Shown here piece by piece: positions 17,458 to 24,919 of a stretch of 64,000 nt of DNA. Position 1 is the first letter of the stretch; each line of letters starts with the position of its first letter. The translations under genes and the position numbers were made by a program. Source of the stretch: Trinickia caryophylli (lineage in GTDB: Bacteria; Pseudomonadota; Gammaproteobacteria; Burkholderiales; Burkholderiaceae); contig NZ_CP139971.1 in NCBI RefSeq assembly GCF_034424545.1, forward strand, positions 1-64,000, written 5' to 3'. The notes beneath the pieces are model-generated. The model was given only the letters and a program-made list of their open reading frames with translations, did not search any database and was not told the origin of the DNA.

Positions 17458-18121
17458 GGCTTGCCTCGGCGGAAATTGCGGACATGGCGGACATAGCGGA
17501 GATAGCGCCGGCATGTTCGGGGCCGAATACGCGCGTTTCGACAATCTGCCCGTCGGAGTCGGGCCACCATGCGCCGCAATCGTCGGAGACGATCGCCGCG
17601 CGCGAAGCCTCCATATCGAAGACCTCCATCCGATGGATCGGCGGGAAGTAGCAGTGCAGGGTCACGAGCGGTTCTGCCGTTGCATTGCCCATGTGGTGAA
17701 CCATGCCGACCGGCGCATGGAAGATCGTGCCGGCCGCATAGCGCTGCTCCTCCACGCATTGCAGTTGGTCGCCCTCGGCGCTGTACCGGGCGTGAAGTGC
17801 CGATCCGCAAAGCACTCTGACCCATCCCTCGGATTGACCATGATCGTGAGGCAGCGACTTCGCGCGTTCGCCCCAGTTCATGACGATGAGCTCGATGTGC
17901 TCGTTCTGGAAAATCATGCGGCGCCCGTATGGGTTGCGTCCGGGTGCCATCAGATAGTTCCGCAGTTGGTCGAGATTGAAAACAGGGTTGGCCAGCGCCC
18001 ACGCGACCCATTGCGCACGATCCGCGGAGCGCGCGCCGAATCGATGCAGCACGTCGGCAAGCGCTTCTTCGAAGGGCGATGCCGGCGTGGGACTCGTGAC
18101 TGAATGCGAGATGGTTGCCAT
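17447..18121 (-). CDS. Cysteine dioxygenase-family cupin protein
   Basis: This 224-residue protein belongs to the cysteine-dioxygenase-type cupins. The metal ligands are visible: LPHDHGQSEGWVRVLCGS holds His92 and His94, and MVHHMGN supplies the third His (about 142). The Cys in VLCGS sits where CDO has its Cys-Tyr cross-link residue. It could oxidise a thiol such as cysteine, or another small thiol or amine, to feed the pathway. The last 17 residues are a simple repeat (AISAMSAMSAISAE) made by a 9-bp DNA repeat. It is preceded by a 55-bp gap after the antiporter gene. Confidence 0.85.
   Translation of the reverse strand: MATISHSVTSPTPASPFEEALADVLHRFGARSADRAQWVAWALANPVFNLDQLRNYLMAPGRNPYGRRMIFQNEHIELIVMNWGERAKSLPHDHGQSEGWVRVLCGSALHARYSAEGDQLQCVEEQRYAAGTIFHAPVGMVHHMGNATAEPLVTLHCYFPPIHRMEVFDMEASRAAIVSDDCGAWWPDSDGQIVETRVFGPEHAGAISAMSAMSAISAEASHAG
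17469..17504. repeat. 9-bp tandem repeat in the 3' end of the cupin gene
   Basis: Four degenerate 9-bp units (GCGGAAATT, GCGGACATG, GCGGACATA, GCGGAGATA on the plus strand) encode the repetitive Ile-Ser-Ala-Met tail of the cupin protein. Confidence 0.8.
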
Positions 18122-18176
18122 GGAAGTTCCTCGGTATGGGTATGACTGAGCTCGTCGAAGCTGGCGGCCGGGCAGG

Positions 18177-19439
18177 TCATGAGCTTTCGGGTGCGGTGGG
18201 CGCCCCCGGGGCGGCGCGTACCGAAGCGCCTTCGCTGCGCCCGAAGATGAGCCGTAGCAAGGGTGCCGTCAGGAACGTACTGGTCAGCGCCAGCATCGTC
18301 AGCGCCTGAAACAGGGGGGGGCCGATGATCTGCGCCTGCAGCAGGATGTTGATGGCCACGAGCTCCATGAGGCCCTTGCATTGAAGCATCGCGCCGAGCC
18401 CGAATGCTTGCTGCCACGGCATGCCGACGGCGCGCGCGGCAATCGAGACGGCACTGAATTTTCCCAGCATCGCGCACAGGGTGACCACAGCGGTGATTAG
18501 CCAGACCAGCGGGTTGGCGATGTCGATGTGCACGGCCGCGCCGGAAAGCACGAAGAAGAACGGCAGCAGGACGACCTGCGTCCACCGCATGATCGGTTCG
18601 CGCCAACTGCGCAATGCGTCGGCCGGCAACGCCGCGCCCGCGAGGAACGCGCCCACGATCGCGTGCACGCCGATGGCGTTCGCGACGATCTGGGACGCAA
18701 GCAGGATCGCCATCGAGAACAGCAGGCCGTCGCCGTACCGCAGCCATGCGTGCGAACGGTACAAGCGCTCGAGCCTTGCCGGCGCCCAAGCGAGCATTGC
18801 GGCGGCGTAGCAGACGAAGAGCACGATCGTCGTGGCGATCCGGGAGACGCTGCCGGCCATGCTGGCCATGACGACGGCCATCATGAGCCAGAGCCACACG
18901 TCGTCCAGCACGGCGCAGCCGATGGCGAGGCGGCCCAGCGGCGTCGATTCGATGCGCAGGTTCTCCAGGATCGAAATCAGTACCGGCAACGCGGTGACGG
19001 CAAGCGTAAGGCCCATTCCGAGGCAGAACGTCAATGGGGTGGCACGGTCCCCTTGTATCGACGGGAACGATTGCAGCAACGCGTAACCCGCACCGGCGCC
19101 GATCGCACACGTCGTGCCGAAGCCGGTCACGCTGATCGCGGCGAGCCGCCTCAGGCTGGCCGAGCCGGTGGGACCGCCGCGGTGAGCCGCGGCGGTGAGC
19201 GCCACGACGATCATCAACCCCAGCCATCCGAACGGCCGGAGCGAGTCGCCCACGCCGCCCGCGCCCAGTGCAATCCCGTGTCGGGCGAGCCACTCGGTAC
19301 CGCCCGATATGTTGAGCGCAATGCCGAGCAGCATCTGCATGAAGGCGAGCGGAAACACGGCGTCGATCCGCAGCAGGTGCCTCGCGAGCACGGGCACGAG
19401 GACAATGGCCAGGAACGCCATGAGGAACGCGTTGGTCAT
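18177..19439 (-). CDS. Cation:proton antiporter (monovalent CPA2-like), BGC gene
   Basis: This 420-residue integral membrane protein has 11 to 13 hydrophobic segments and resembles sodium/proton exchanger (Kef/NapA-type) proteins, e.g. TFCLGMGLTLAVTALPVLISIL (the discontinuous helix region with the conserved polar residues) and AIVGAFLAGAALP. No C-terminal nucleotide-binding domain is present. Antiporters of this kind occur in antibiotic clusters, where they may support export or pH tolerance. It lies 36 bp after the second carrier protein gene in the same operon. Confidence 0.85.
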   Translation of the reverse strand: MTNAFLMAFLAIVLVPVLARHLLRIDAVFPLAFMQMLLGIALNISGGTEWLARHGIALGAGGVGDSLRPFGWLGLMIVVALTAAAHRGGPTGSASLRRLAAISVTGFGTTCAIGAGAGYALLQSFPSIQGDRATPLTFCLGMGLTLAVTALPVLISILENLRIESTPLGRLAIGCAVLDDVWLWLMMAVVMASMAGSVSRIATTIVLFVCYAAAMLAWAPARLERLYRSHAWLRYGDGLLFSMAILLASQIVANAIGVHAIVGAFLAGAALPADALRSWREPIMRWTQVVLLPFFFVLSGAAVHIDIANPLVWLITAVVTLCAMLGKFSAVSIAARAVGMPWQQAFGLGAMLQCKGLMELVAINILLQAQIIGPPLFQALTMLALTSTFLTAPLLRLIFGRSEGASVRAAPGAPTAPESS

Positions 19440-19475
19440 GAGGCAGCTTCGAGGGAGGCGGGGAAGGCCCGGCCG

Positions 19476-19727
19476 TCAGCCGAGCAGGTTGACCAGACGC
19501 CGTACCGTGATGCCCTCGGCAAGATCCTCGACGGCAATTTCCTTGTCGAACGTCTGCCGGACGAGCTCGAGCATTCCGATCAACAGCACCGAGTCGCCGC
19601 CGAGCTCGAAGAATTCCTGGTCGTCGGAAAAGTCGTCCTGGCCCAGCAACTGCTGCCAGATCGTGTGCATGCTGGCCAGGCGCGTGTCGTCGAGGGCGAT
19701 GTCGTGATTTGCGGTGAGGGTATCCAT
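19476..19727 (-). CDS. Free-standing peptidyl/acyl carrier protein (ACP2)
   Basis: This 83-residue phosphopantetheine carrier has its attachment Ser46 in EFFELGGDSVLLIGM. It begins MDTLTANHDIALDD and has the CTGGAG ribosome binding site. The GGDSxL core is more PCP-like than that of ACP1. It directly follows the KASIII-like gene and is near the halogenase, so it is the better candidate for the carrier of the chlorinated substrate, by analogy with SyrB1 and CmaD. Confidence 0.9.
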   Translation of the reverse strand: MDTLTANHDIALDDTRLASMHTIWQQLLGQDDFSDDQEFFELGGDSVLLIGMLELVRQTFDKEIAVEDLAEGITVRRLVNLLG

Positions 19728-19762
19728 GGAATCTCCAGAGGAGGCGATGAGCCGGAGGATCG

Positions 19763-20695
19763 CTACGCTTGGGCGCCGATCGCGGGCCGTTTCTCGACAA
19801 CGAGTCCGGCTTTGATATTGGGGCCGTCCGCGGTGAGCAGGAACTTGTCGCCGGGTTCGATCCCGTTGTTTGCTTCGAAGTCGAGGAGATTGATAAATGC
19901 ATCGGCCGCGAAGCAATGGCCGAAGCGGGGTACGGCATCGAGGTAGAGCTGATGCTGCGAGAAACCTAGCCGACGCCCCCGCAAGCTGCTGATGGGTTTG
20001 AACAGGTTGCTCGTCAACACGCCGCGCAAATCGTGCTTTTCCAGCCCCGTGCTGGCAAACAGATCGGCCAGGAACCTGGTTTCCAGCTCGTGATCGTCCT
20101 GGCCCAGATTGTTGGACACCGGCGAGCGGCTGATCGAGAACTGATGCCCGGCGATTCGATATCCGGTGCGCGTGGGATGACGCACGAGGCAACTTGCGGC
20201 GCAATCGCTCAGCAAGGCGAATTTGTGCATCCTCAGCCGCTCGTCATAAAGTTTATCCGCGGTAATGACGAGCACCGTCTTCGACGGATCGCGCGACACC
20301 CATTCCGATGCCATGGCAATCGCGCCGATAAATGCTGCACAGTTGCTTAGCGTGACGCCGATCGGAAACGCGCGCGTGAGCCCAAGACTTCGGATGAACT
20401 CGATGTTCATGCCGATGTGATCGACTTCCGTGCCCGGGATCCGGCTGGAACAGAACATCACGAAATCGACGCGGGCCGGATCCATGTCCGCCTTTTCCAG
20501 CGTCTGACGGGCGGATGACAACCCGAGCGCTTGCACGTCGCGTGCCGTCTTGTGGTAGACGCCCCAACCGAAGATCGCCGGCAGATCGGGTAAATTGTTG
20601 GCCGCGATGAGTGCCGCAAAATCGGGGATTTCCCGATAGGGGTACGTCGATTCGCCCACGGCGTAGGCGATCGCGTCGATCGATGCACCTTGCAT
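19763..20695 (-). CDS. KASIII (FabH)-like ketoacyl synthase / acyltransferase with altered catalytic residues
   Basis: This 310-residue thiolase-fold protein is similar in length to FabH. The active-site Cys119 is present in VTLSNCAAFIGA. The usual His-Gln-Ala-Asn motif is absent and is replaced by TSNLFKPISSL. The position of FabH Asn274 (GNTSAAS) carries a His (PRFGHCFAADAF, His260). Related FabH-like proteins such as CerJ or CmaE-like enzymes act as acyl shuttles instead of condensing enzymes, so acyl transfer is my favoured role. A GTG at 20776 overlaps the halogenase stop (GTGA), and the ATG at 20695 has a GAGGG site; I prefer the latter. Confidence 0.8.
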   Translation of the reverse strand: MQGASIDAIAYAVGESTYPYREIPDFAALIAANNLPDLPAIFGWGVYHKTARDVQALGLSSARQTLEKADMDPARVDFVMFCSSRIPGTEVDHIGMNIEFIRSLGLTRAFPIGVTLSNCAAFIGAIAMASEWVSRDPSKTVLVITADKLYDERLRMHKFALLSDCAASCLVRHPTRTGYRIAGHQFSISRSPVSNNLGQDDHELETRFLADLFASTGLEKHDLRGVLTSNLFKPISSLRGRRLGFSQHQLYLDAVPRFGHCFAADAFINLLDFEANNGIEPGDKFLLTADGPNIKAGLVVEKRPAIGAQA

Positions 20696-20772
20696 TGCTG
20701 CGCCCTCTCGCAGGAGTGGAATACGAGCCCGTTCCGGCGCAGGTGCCGGAACGGCAGCGTAGCTTCGTGAAC

Positions 20773-21720
20773 TCACGCGGGAACGAACGGATCGCCGCGC
20801 ATGTTGTGCGTACGGATCTTGTTGTGGTCATAGGGATTCGAACCCGAGACCACAACGGCGCCATAGTTCTCGAGGCTTACCTCGGCGCCGAATTCCACCA
20901 GTACGTCGGAGTCCGGATGGATCCTGACCTCGGGAGGCACGTAGCGCGACGAGTAGCCGACGCGCATTTCGCTCGTGAGCCCGGCATGAGGCAGGGACGA
21001 GTGGAGTACGGTGGACCAGAAGATCACCACCTCGCCCTTCTTCATTTCGAGGTAGACGGCTTTCGATTCATCCGGCGCCCAATCCTTGTCTTTTTGCAGG
21101 TCGCGGTAGTCGTAGCCCCACAGGCCTCGGTGTACGCCGTTCTTGACGAGGTTGTTGTTCTTGTCCGGATCGTAGACGAGCCGTTTGGTCTCGTCGTAAT
21201 ACATCATGTTATGCGTACCCGGGACGATGGCGAGGCAGGCGGTGTCTTTCATGGCGTCGGTGAAAGCGCACCATGCCGTGATCGTTCCCCGCCGCTGCGC
21301 ATTGTCGGGCCATTCGATATGCGGCCTGCCGGCCACTCCCGCGAACGATTCGGCCTGATGCCAGTCGGTACCGGCGTCGCCGGGGTATTTAGAGAAAAAC
21401 TCGCTTTTCCAGCAAAGCAGATTGGGTCCCATCAAACTGCGGACCTTGTGCACGATCTTGGGATGGCATACGTGAGCCCCGAGAAATGGAATATCCAGAT
21501 GCCGATCGTAATTCGCGAGATTGTTCTTTCCGCTGTTGGCTACCGTATTGTCCCGGTAAACGGCATTGCGCCGGTCGAGCAGCTGCAATCTCAGCCGCTT
21601 CCAATGCGCATCCATTTCCTCCGGTTCATAAACCTTGAACGGTTTGATGTACCCGTTTTTGAAGAAGAAATCGATCTCATCTTCGGTAAGGCCAAAGTCC
21701 TGCTTTTCAATTACCGTCAT
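20773..21720 (-). CDS. SyrB2-type non-haem Fe(II)/2-oxoglutarate-dependent halogenase
   Basis: This 315-residue protein is very close to SyrB2 in length (310) and layout. The iron-binding facial triad is that of a halogenase: TDWHQAESFAG has His121-x-Ala123, where hydroxylases have Asp or Glu, leaving room for chloride. The distal ligand His240 is in FWSTVLHSSLPHAG. Arg253/259 in EMRVGYSSRYVP is suited to 2-oxoglutarate binding. Family members chlorinate the aliphatic carbon of an amino or fatty acid tethered to a carrier protein. The start has an AAGGAGTC site. It is the first gene of the operon, so the promoter should be in 21721-22274. Confidence 0.92.
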   Translation of the reverse strand: MTVIEKQDFGLTEDEIDFFFKNGYIKPFKVYEPEEMDAHWKRLRLQLLDRRNAVYRDNTVANSGKNNLANYDRHLDIPFLGAHVCHPKIVHKVRSLMGPNLLCWKSEFFSKYPGDAGTDWHQAESFAGVAGRPHIEWPDNAQRRGTITAWCAFTDAMKDTACLAIVPGTHNMMYYDETKRLVYDPDKNNNLVKNGVHRGLWGYDYRDLQKDKDWAPDESKAVYLEMKKGEVVIFWSTVLHSSLPHAGLTSEMRVGYSSRYVPPEVRIHPDSDVLVEFGAEVSLENYGAVVVSGSNPYDHNKIRTHNMRGDPFVPA

Positions 21721-22139
21721 TTTTTGACTCCTTGACTCGCTATGACACATTCCGACCGCAGTGAGCGGGCGTGCATGATGAATCACATTTCTGGCGGCCA
21801 AGCCAATAGACGAGGCTCTCCCCGTTGAACGGGCAGAACTCTCTTCGAAACCGAGGTGAGACGGCGAAAAATCAGTTAAAGAAACACGAGCAGCGACGTG
21901 CCGTCCATGTGTGACGGAAGCACAGTTCGCGTTGGCCTGCAAGAGTTTCTTGTATTAATGCATGTTATAAGCATGTCTTTAATGATCCTAAGTGTCAGTC
22001 TTAGCAGCAGGCGCGAGCCGATGATGCTGTAACACGGTGGAACAAAGAAACGCCGCGGGGGAAAACTCTATGCTCTATGGGTAACACAAAACGTGGCGTA
22101 TCCAAGGATTCAATAAGCCGGGCATTGATGCTGCCCGCA

Positions 22140-22157
22140 CATGCCGATACCGGCATG
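22140..22157. promoter_or_regulatory. Inverted repeat CATGCCG-ATAC-CGGCATG
   Basis: A perfect 7-bp inverted repeat with a 4-base spacer lies between the halogenase operon and the small ORF. It could be an operator half-site pair; the binder is unknown. Confidence 0.5.
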
Positions 22158-22245
22158 GCGGTCGATTTTATGATGCCTGGATACGGAACCTACGCAGTCC
22201 GATGCACGACGCAGGCAGATTAGCATGCTGAAAAATCGAATTCAA

Positions 22246-22263
22246 CAACAATTCGCATTGTTG
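22246..22263. promoter_or_regulatory. Inverted repeat CAACAAT-TCGC-ATTGTTG before a small ORF
   Basis: A second perfect 7-4-7 inverted repeat ends 12 bases before the ATG at 22275. It could be an operator, or a hairpin in the leader that covers the ribosome binding region. Confidence 0.5.
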
Positions 22264-22274
22264 GTGATTTGCTT

Positions 22275-22457
22275 ATGAGCTCTTTAGTGGGTGAGTATGT
22301 ACAGACCTTTTCTCTTTTTTTAAAGAGGCTTGCGTACAGACCTTTTTGGTTTGATTGCACCATTATGTTTATTTTTTCGATTGCATGCATCGTTATGGTG
22401 CTTCGGGCGCTGATGAAAATTAGCGCGTCGGCATCGCGAGGCGTTACCGATCGATAG
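22275..22457 (+). CDS. Small single-span membrane protein (hypothetical)
   Basis: This 60-residue reading frame begins MSSLVGEYVQTFSLFLKRLA and contains one strong hydrophobic segment (about residues 27-45, FDCTIMFIFSIACIVMVLRA). Its codons are AT-rich, unlike neighbouring genes. A 14-base stretch GTACAGACCTTTTT-like occurs twice inside (about 22298 and 22335). There is no strong ribosome binding site. I recognise no family, and coding is uncertain. Confidence 0.35.
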   Translation: MSSLVGEYVQTFSLFLKRLAYRPFWFDCTIMFIFSIACIVMVLRALMKISASASRGVTDR

Positions 22458-22809
22458 CGTCATTCGCGAGGGGATATGTTCTCGCGGTAGTGGAAAGCAA
22501 TCGTCGCTTCAGGCGTGGGCGAGGCCAGGGGGATTCCCGGCATGGGCCGCCGCGCCGCGCAGGTGCGCTCGACGTTGCGTCGAGGGCCGCGCGTGCCTTC
22601 GGTTGCGGCGTGAGCGCGTCGCCGTTCATCGTCGCGGCGGTCACGCCTTTCAAGGAGCGTTCTCCGGGCATTCAATGAAATTCAAAATTCTTTCACATCC
22701 ATTACGTACGATCTGCCTTCTCTGCGGCATCGACTGCATGCGGCCCTGTCCGGGCGCCGCCCGCAGGTGCCGTAGCCCCCCCACAACGATACCGGCATAA
22801 AGACGACAA
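22458..22809. other. Intergenic region upstream of the PhoX-like gene
   Basis: 352 bp with no gene I can support. Short reading frames on both strands lack ribosome binding sites and plausible protein character. A phosphate-box-like stretch near 22690-22710 is too weak to call. Confidence 0.4.
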
Positions 22810-24762
22810 ATGACTGCTCCCACTTCCATGTCGCGGCGCCAGGCGCTGAAATGGTTTGCTAGTGCTCCGCTGCTTCCGATCGCGACGGGTTCGCTGACGG
22901 CCTTCTCCCTCGCCGCTTGCGGCGGCTCTTCGGCGACGGCCGCCTCACGCCATTTCTCGTCCGCATCGTTTGTCGGTATGAGCGCCCCGACGCTCGACAC
23001 GCCCGCCGCCATGGCGAAGAGCACGGTCGGCTCGAGTCTCTCTCTGGCGTTCAGCGATGGTTCGACGCAGGCATTTCCGCTCTCGTATCAAACGTTCTTC
23101 ACGACCGGCGACGCAGTGCCCGACGGAAACGGCGGCACGCTCCTCGCGGGCGGCTATTACGATATCAATCAGCAACCGATCATCGATACGTCGGTGACTG
23201 GCCAGGAGCGTCAGTTCTTCTCCGATTGCCCGGACGGCACGTCGCTGCTCAAACTCGACAATCCCGCTGTGCCCGGCGTGAAGGGCAATACGGTCTTTGC
23301 CGTCGTGCAGTTCGAGTACACAACGCGCAACCAGGGCGGCACGAGCATGTATGGCCTGTTGCCTTCGCCCATCGCCGTGCTCACGCTCGACCAGGACCCC
23401 GCCACGGGCGCGCTGAAGCTCGTGAAGTACCACAACGTGAACACCGCCCCGGCAAATGGCCTTTGGATCACGTGCGGCGCGAGTCTTTCGCCGTGGAATA
23501 CGCATCTGTCCAGCGAGGAGTACGAACCCGATGCGACGAAAGCCGCCACCGATACGCAGTTGCGCGGCTTCAGTCAAAACCTTTACGGCAACGCGAACAC
23601 CGCGAACCCCTACAACTACGGCCATTTGCCCGAGGTGACGGTCAATCCGGACGGAACGGGCACGATCGTCAAGCACTATTGCGTCGGCCGCATTTCGCAC
23701 GAGCTCGTGCAGGTGATGCCCGACGAGCGCACTGTCCTCATGGGCGACGATGCCACGAATGGCGGTGCGTTCATGTTCGTGGCCGACCGCGCGCGCGATC
23801 TGTCGAGCGGCACGCTCTATGTGGGCAAGTGGCACCAGACATCCGGCACGGGGCCGGGCGCGGCAACACTCAGCTGGATCAAGCTCGGCTCGGCGACGAG
23901 CGCCGAAATCAAGGCGCTCATCGACGGCGGTATCAAGTCCACCGACATCATGGACGTCAAGACGACCGACCCGAGCGACTCGAGCTATACGAAGATTCCG
24001 TATGGCGGCAAGTTCAACTGGGTCAAGCTGAATCCCGGGATGGAAAAGGCGGCCGCTTTCCTCGAGACGCACCGTTATGCCGCGCTCATGGGCGGCAGCA
24101 TGGGCTTCACGAAGTGGGAAGGCACGACCGTCAACCCGACCGACAAGATTGCCTACATCGCGATGTCGCGTATCGAGAGCTCGATGCTCGACGGCTCGGG
24201 CGACGTCAAGGTGCAGGGGCCATATTCGGGTGCCGTTTATGCGCAGAACCTGCGGGGCGGGCAAACCGACAGCAAGGGCGGCGCGATCGCGAGCGAGTGG
24301 GTGCCGGTGGACATGGCTGCGATTTCCGCGCTTACGAGCGAGGACCTGGGCGGCGCGAAGATGGCGCAACAGGATGCGCTCGGCAATTTTGCCAATCCCG
24401 ACAAGATTGCGACGCCCGACAACCTGAAGTTCTCGCAGCGGCTGCGCACGCTTTTCGTCGGTGAGGACAGCAACACGCACGTGAACAACTTCCTGTGGGC
24501 GTACAACGTCGATACAGGCGTCCTCTCGCGGCTGCTGTCGTGCCCGGCGGGCGCTGAATCGACGGGGCTGCACGCGGTCGACGAACTCAACGGCTGGACC
24601 TACATCATGAGCAACTTCCAGCATGCCGGCGATTGGGAGTCTCCACTGCACGACAAGGTCAAGGCAACGCTCGATCCGCTCGTGCGCGCGAACTACAAGG
24701 ACCGCTTCGGCTCCTCGGTGGGCTATCTGACGCTGGATACGCGGCAGATCACCGCGTCCTGA
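22810..24762 (+). CDS. PhoX-family alkaline phosphatase (DUF839), Tat-exported
   Basis: This protein of 650 residues (start may be the Met at 22828, just before the Tat motif) begins with a twin-arginine signal SRRQALKWF. A hydrophobic stretch follows that ends SLAACGGSS, which is also lipobox-like, so it may be a Tat lipoprotein. The body is the PhoX beta-propeller: HLSSEEYEPDAT, YNYGHLPEVTVNPDGT, CVGRISHELVQVMPDERT and GEDSNTHVNNFLW are typical. PhoX proteins use calcium and iron to release phosphate from monoesters outside the cytoplasm. It stands alone and is followed by a terminator. Confidence 0.9.
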   Translation: MTAPTSMSRRQALKWFASAPLLPIATGSLTAFSLAACGGSSATAASRHFSSASFVGMSAPTLDTPAAMAKSTVGSSLSLAFSDGSTQAFPLSYQTFFTTGDAVPDGNGGTLLAGGYYDINQQPIIDTSVTGQERQFFSDCPDGTSLLKLDNPAVPGVKGNTVFAVVQFEYTTRNQGGTSMYGLLPSPIAVLTLDQDPATGALKLVKYHNVNTAPANGLWITCGASLSPWNTHLSSEEYEPDATKAATDTQLRGFSQNLYGNANTANPYNYGHLPEVTVNPDGTGTIVKHYCVGRISHELVQVMPDERTVLMGDDATNGGAFMFVADRARDLSSGTLYVGKWHQTSGTGPGAATLSWIKLGSATSAEIKALIDGGIKSTDIMDVKTTDPSDSSYTKIPYGGKFNWVKLNPGMEKAAAFLETHRYAALMGGSMGFTKWEGTTVNPTDKIAYIAMSRIESSMLDGSGDVKVQGPYSGAVYAQNLRGGQTDSKGGAIASEWVPVDMAAISALTSEDLGGAKMAQQDALGNFANPDKIATPDNLKFSQRLRTLFVGEDSNTHVNNFLWAYNVDTGVLSRLLSCPAGAESTGLHAVDELNGWTYIMSNFQHAGDWESPLHDKVKATLDPLVRANYKDRFGSSVGYLTLDTRQITAS

Positions 24763-24780
24763 GCGTCCTGAGCGTCCTGA
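24754..24780. repeat. 9-bp tandem repeat GCGTCCTGA x3 across a stop codon
   Basis: Three perfect copies of GCGTCCTGA. The TGA of the first copy is the stop codon of the PhoX-like gene. Confidence 0.85.
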
Positions 24781-24798
24781 TACGCGCCGAGGCACCCG

Positions 24799-24832
24799 GC
24801 AGGCCCTGGCCGCACATGGCGCCAGGGCCTGC
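24799..24832 (+). terminator. Stem-loop terminator after the PhoX-like gene
   Basis: A perfect 11-bp stem GCAGGCCCTGG / CCAGGGCCTGC with a 12-base loop follows the PhoX-like gene by 37 bp. There is only a weak T run afterwards (GCGCTTTATG). Confidence 0.65.
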
Positions 24833-24919
24833 GCGCTTTATGTCTGTCTCGCCGATCCGGACACGATTTGTCCGCGCGGCGCGGTAAGATCCGGTCCTGC
24901 ACTGAAGAGGACTGGGGCG

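Larger units (their letters stand above)
21721..22274. promoter_or_regulatory. AT-rich upstream region of the halogenase operon
   Basis: 554 bp with clearly lower GC than the surroundings separate the halogenase operon and the small ORF at 22275. It contains two inverted repeats (7-bp stems, 4-base spacers) at 22140-22157 and 22246-22263. It must hold the operon promoter. A TATAAC hexamer on the minus strand near 21967 is a candidate -10 element, but I cannot identify a matching -35. Confidence 0.55.

Noticed and set aside
17950..19938. A 662-residue minus-strand frame across the antiporter and the cupin start
   Set aside because: It reads the same DNA in a different phase from the antiporter and carrier protein genes, is Arg/Pro-rich and has no recognisable motif.
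22685..22715. A Pho-box-like sequence before the PhoX-like gene
   Set aside because: CTTTCAC-atcc-ATTACGT matches the two CTGTCAT half-sites too poorly to support a PhoB site.
22945..24795. A 616-residue open frame opposite the PhoX-like gene
   Set aside because: It has no domain or ribosome binding site, while the plus strand encodes a full Tat-exported PhoX protein.
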